From Rhabdornis inornatus (Eukaryota; Chordata; Aves; Passeriformes; Rhabdornithidae): a DNA stretch of 64,000 nt. The notes below the pieces were generated by a model that was not told the DNA's origin, did no database searches, and was given only the letters and a program-made list of their open reading frames with translations. Every line of letters starts with the position of its first letter. Positions within the stretch are counted from its first letter, which is position 1. The position numbers and the translations under genes are program-made. Of this stretch, positions 63,701 through 64,000 are shown in pieces. The DNA is taken from assembly GCA_013397075.1 (NCBI GenBank), contig VWZS01011036.1, forward strand, positions 147,859 through 211,858, in the 5' to 3' direction.

Positions 63701-64000
63701 TATAAACAGTATCCAGCTTTCCTACAGATAAGCTTGGGGTCTGGATAAATAACACCCTTCTTGAAGCATGATGTATAAATCTGTCTTTTCTGTCCTTTTG
63801 CTGTAATACTTCCAGATAGTGAAACACCTTTTCTCATTCTAAAGTATGAGTTTTCTACAGTTGAAGAGTTATTTTCCTGTCATTATACCTGAGAAGCTGC
63901 TCCCAGCTCCCTTCTCACATCTATGTTCAGGGCACATCTCTTCCAGGATGTGTTAGCAGCAGCAGAACATCTGTGTTTGGACCTCCAGCTCAAATTGAGC
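60763..64000. other. Unannotated AT-rich stretch
   Basis: No gene or element was recognised apart from T/G low-complexity DNA at 62138-62252. Open frames (up to 115 codons) have no recognisable domains. Confidence 0.5.
62138..62252. repeat. GTTT-rich low-complexity tract
   Basis: Tandem GTTT units, a run of about 10 G near 62183, then irregular GTTTT units. The lysine- and asparagine-rich antisense frames over it are artefacts. Confidence 0.9.

Overview
The window looks like vertebrate, most likely bird (songbird) nuclear DNA. It is AT-rich and gene-poor. It carries a few decayed 3' ends of CR1-type LINEs and many LTR-retrovirus remnants of the kinds common in passerine genomes. I found no intact host protein-coding gene, no structural RNA gene and no bacterial-style feature. 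Most open frames are short and lack family signatures or splice context. The bird assignment rests on recognising CR1 and LTR patterns by eye; no search was run.

Layout, left to right. Positions 1-8.3 kb are unannotated AT-rich sequence with a microsatellite and one CR1 end. At 8.3-10.27 kb lies an old, long, minus-strand LTR interrupted by a younger plus-strand LTR. Positions 10.3-21.9 kb are unannotated. At 21.87-22.56 kb is the first of four solo LTRs of one family (family S). Positions 22.6-28.0 kb are unannotated. At 28.05-33.85 kb is a decayed minus-strand class II endogenous retrovirus: a 3' LTR, a polypurine tract, an env with an alpharetrovirus-like transmembrane subunit, a pol reduced to an RT tail, RNase H and integrase, and an LTR of a different family at its 5' end. 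Two later solo LTRs are nested in it, one in env and one (family S) in the 5' LTR. At 35.46-36.85 kb an ERVL-like solo LTR and a third family-S LTR lie 79 bp apart. A CR1 end is at 38.76 kb and the fourth family-S LTR at 40.37-41.05 kb. Positions 41-53 kb are unannotated apart from one CR1 piece and A-rich tracts. At 53.1-60.8 kb are four more LTR-like elements, followed by unannotated sequence to the end.

The strongest evidence is the target-site duplications. All four family-S LTRs (21870-22555, 32549-33272, 36172-36846, 40367-41047) have perfect 6-bp duplications and lie on the minus strand. Two ERVL-like LTRs (29106-29822, 35462-36092) have perfect 5-bp duplications. The elements do not form a working gene system. 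They are a record of repeated insertion, LTR-LTR deletion and nesting. No previously undescribed functional system was found; the most unusual item is the mosaic provirus at 28-34 kb.
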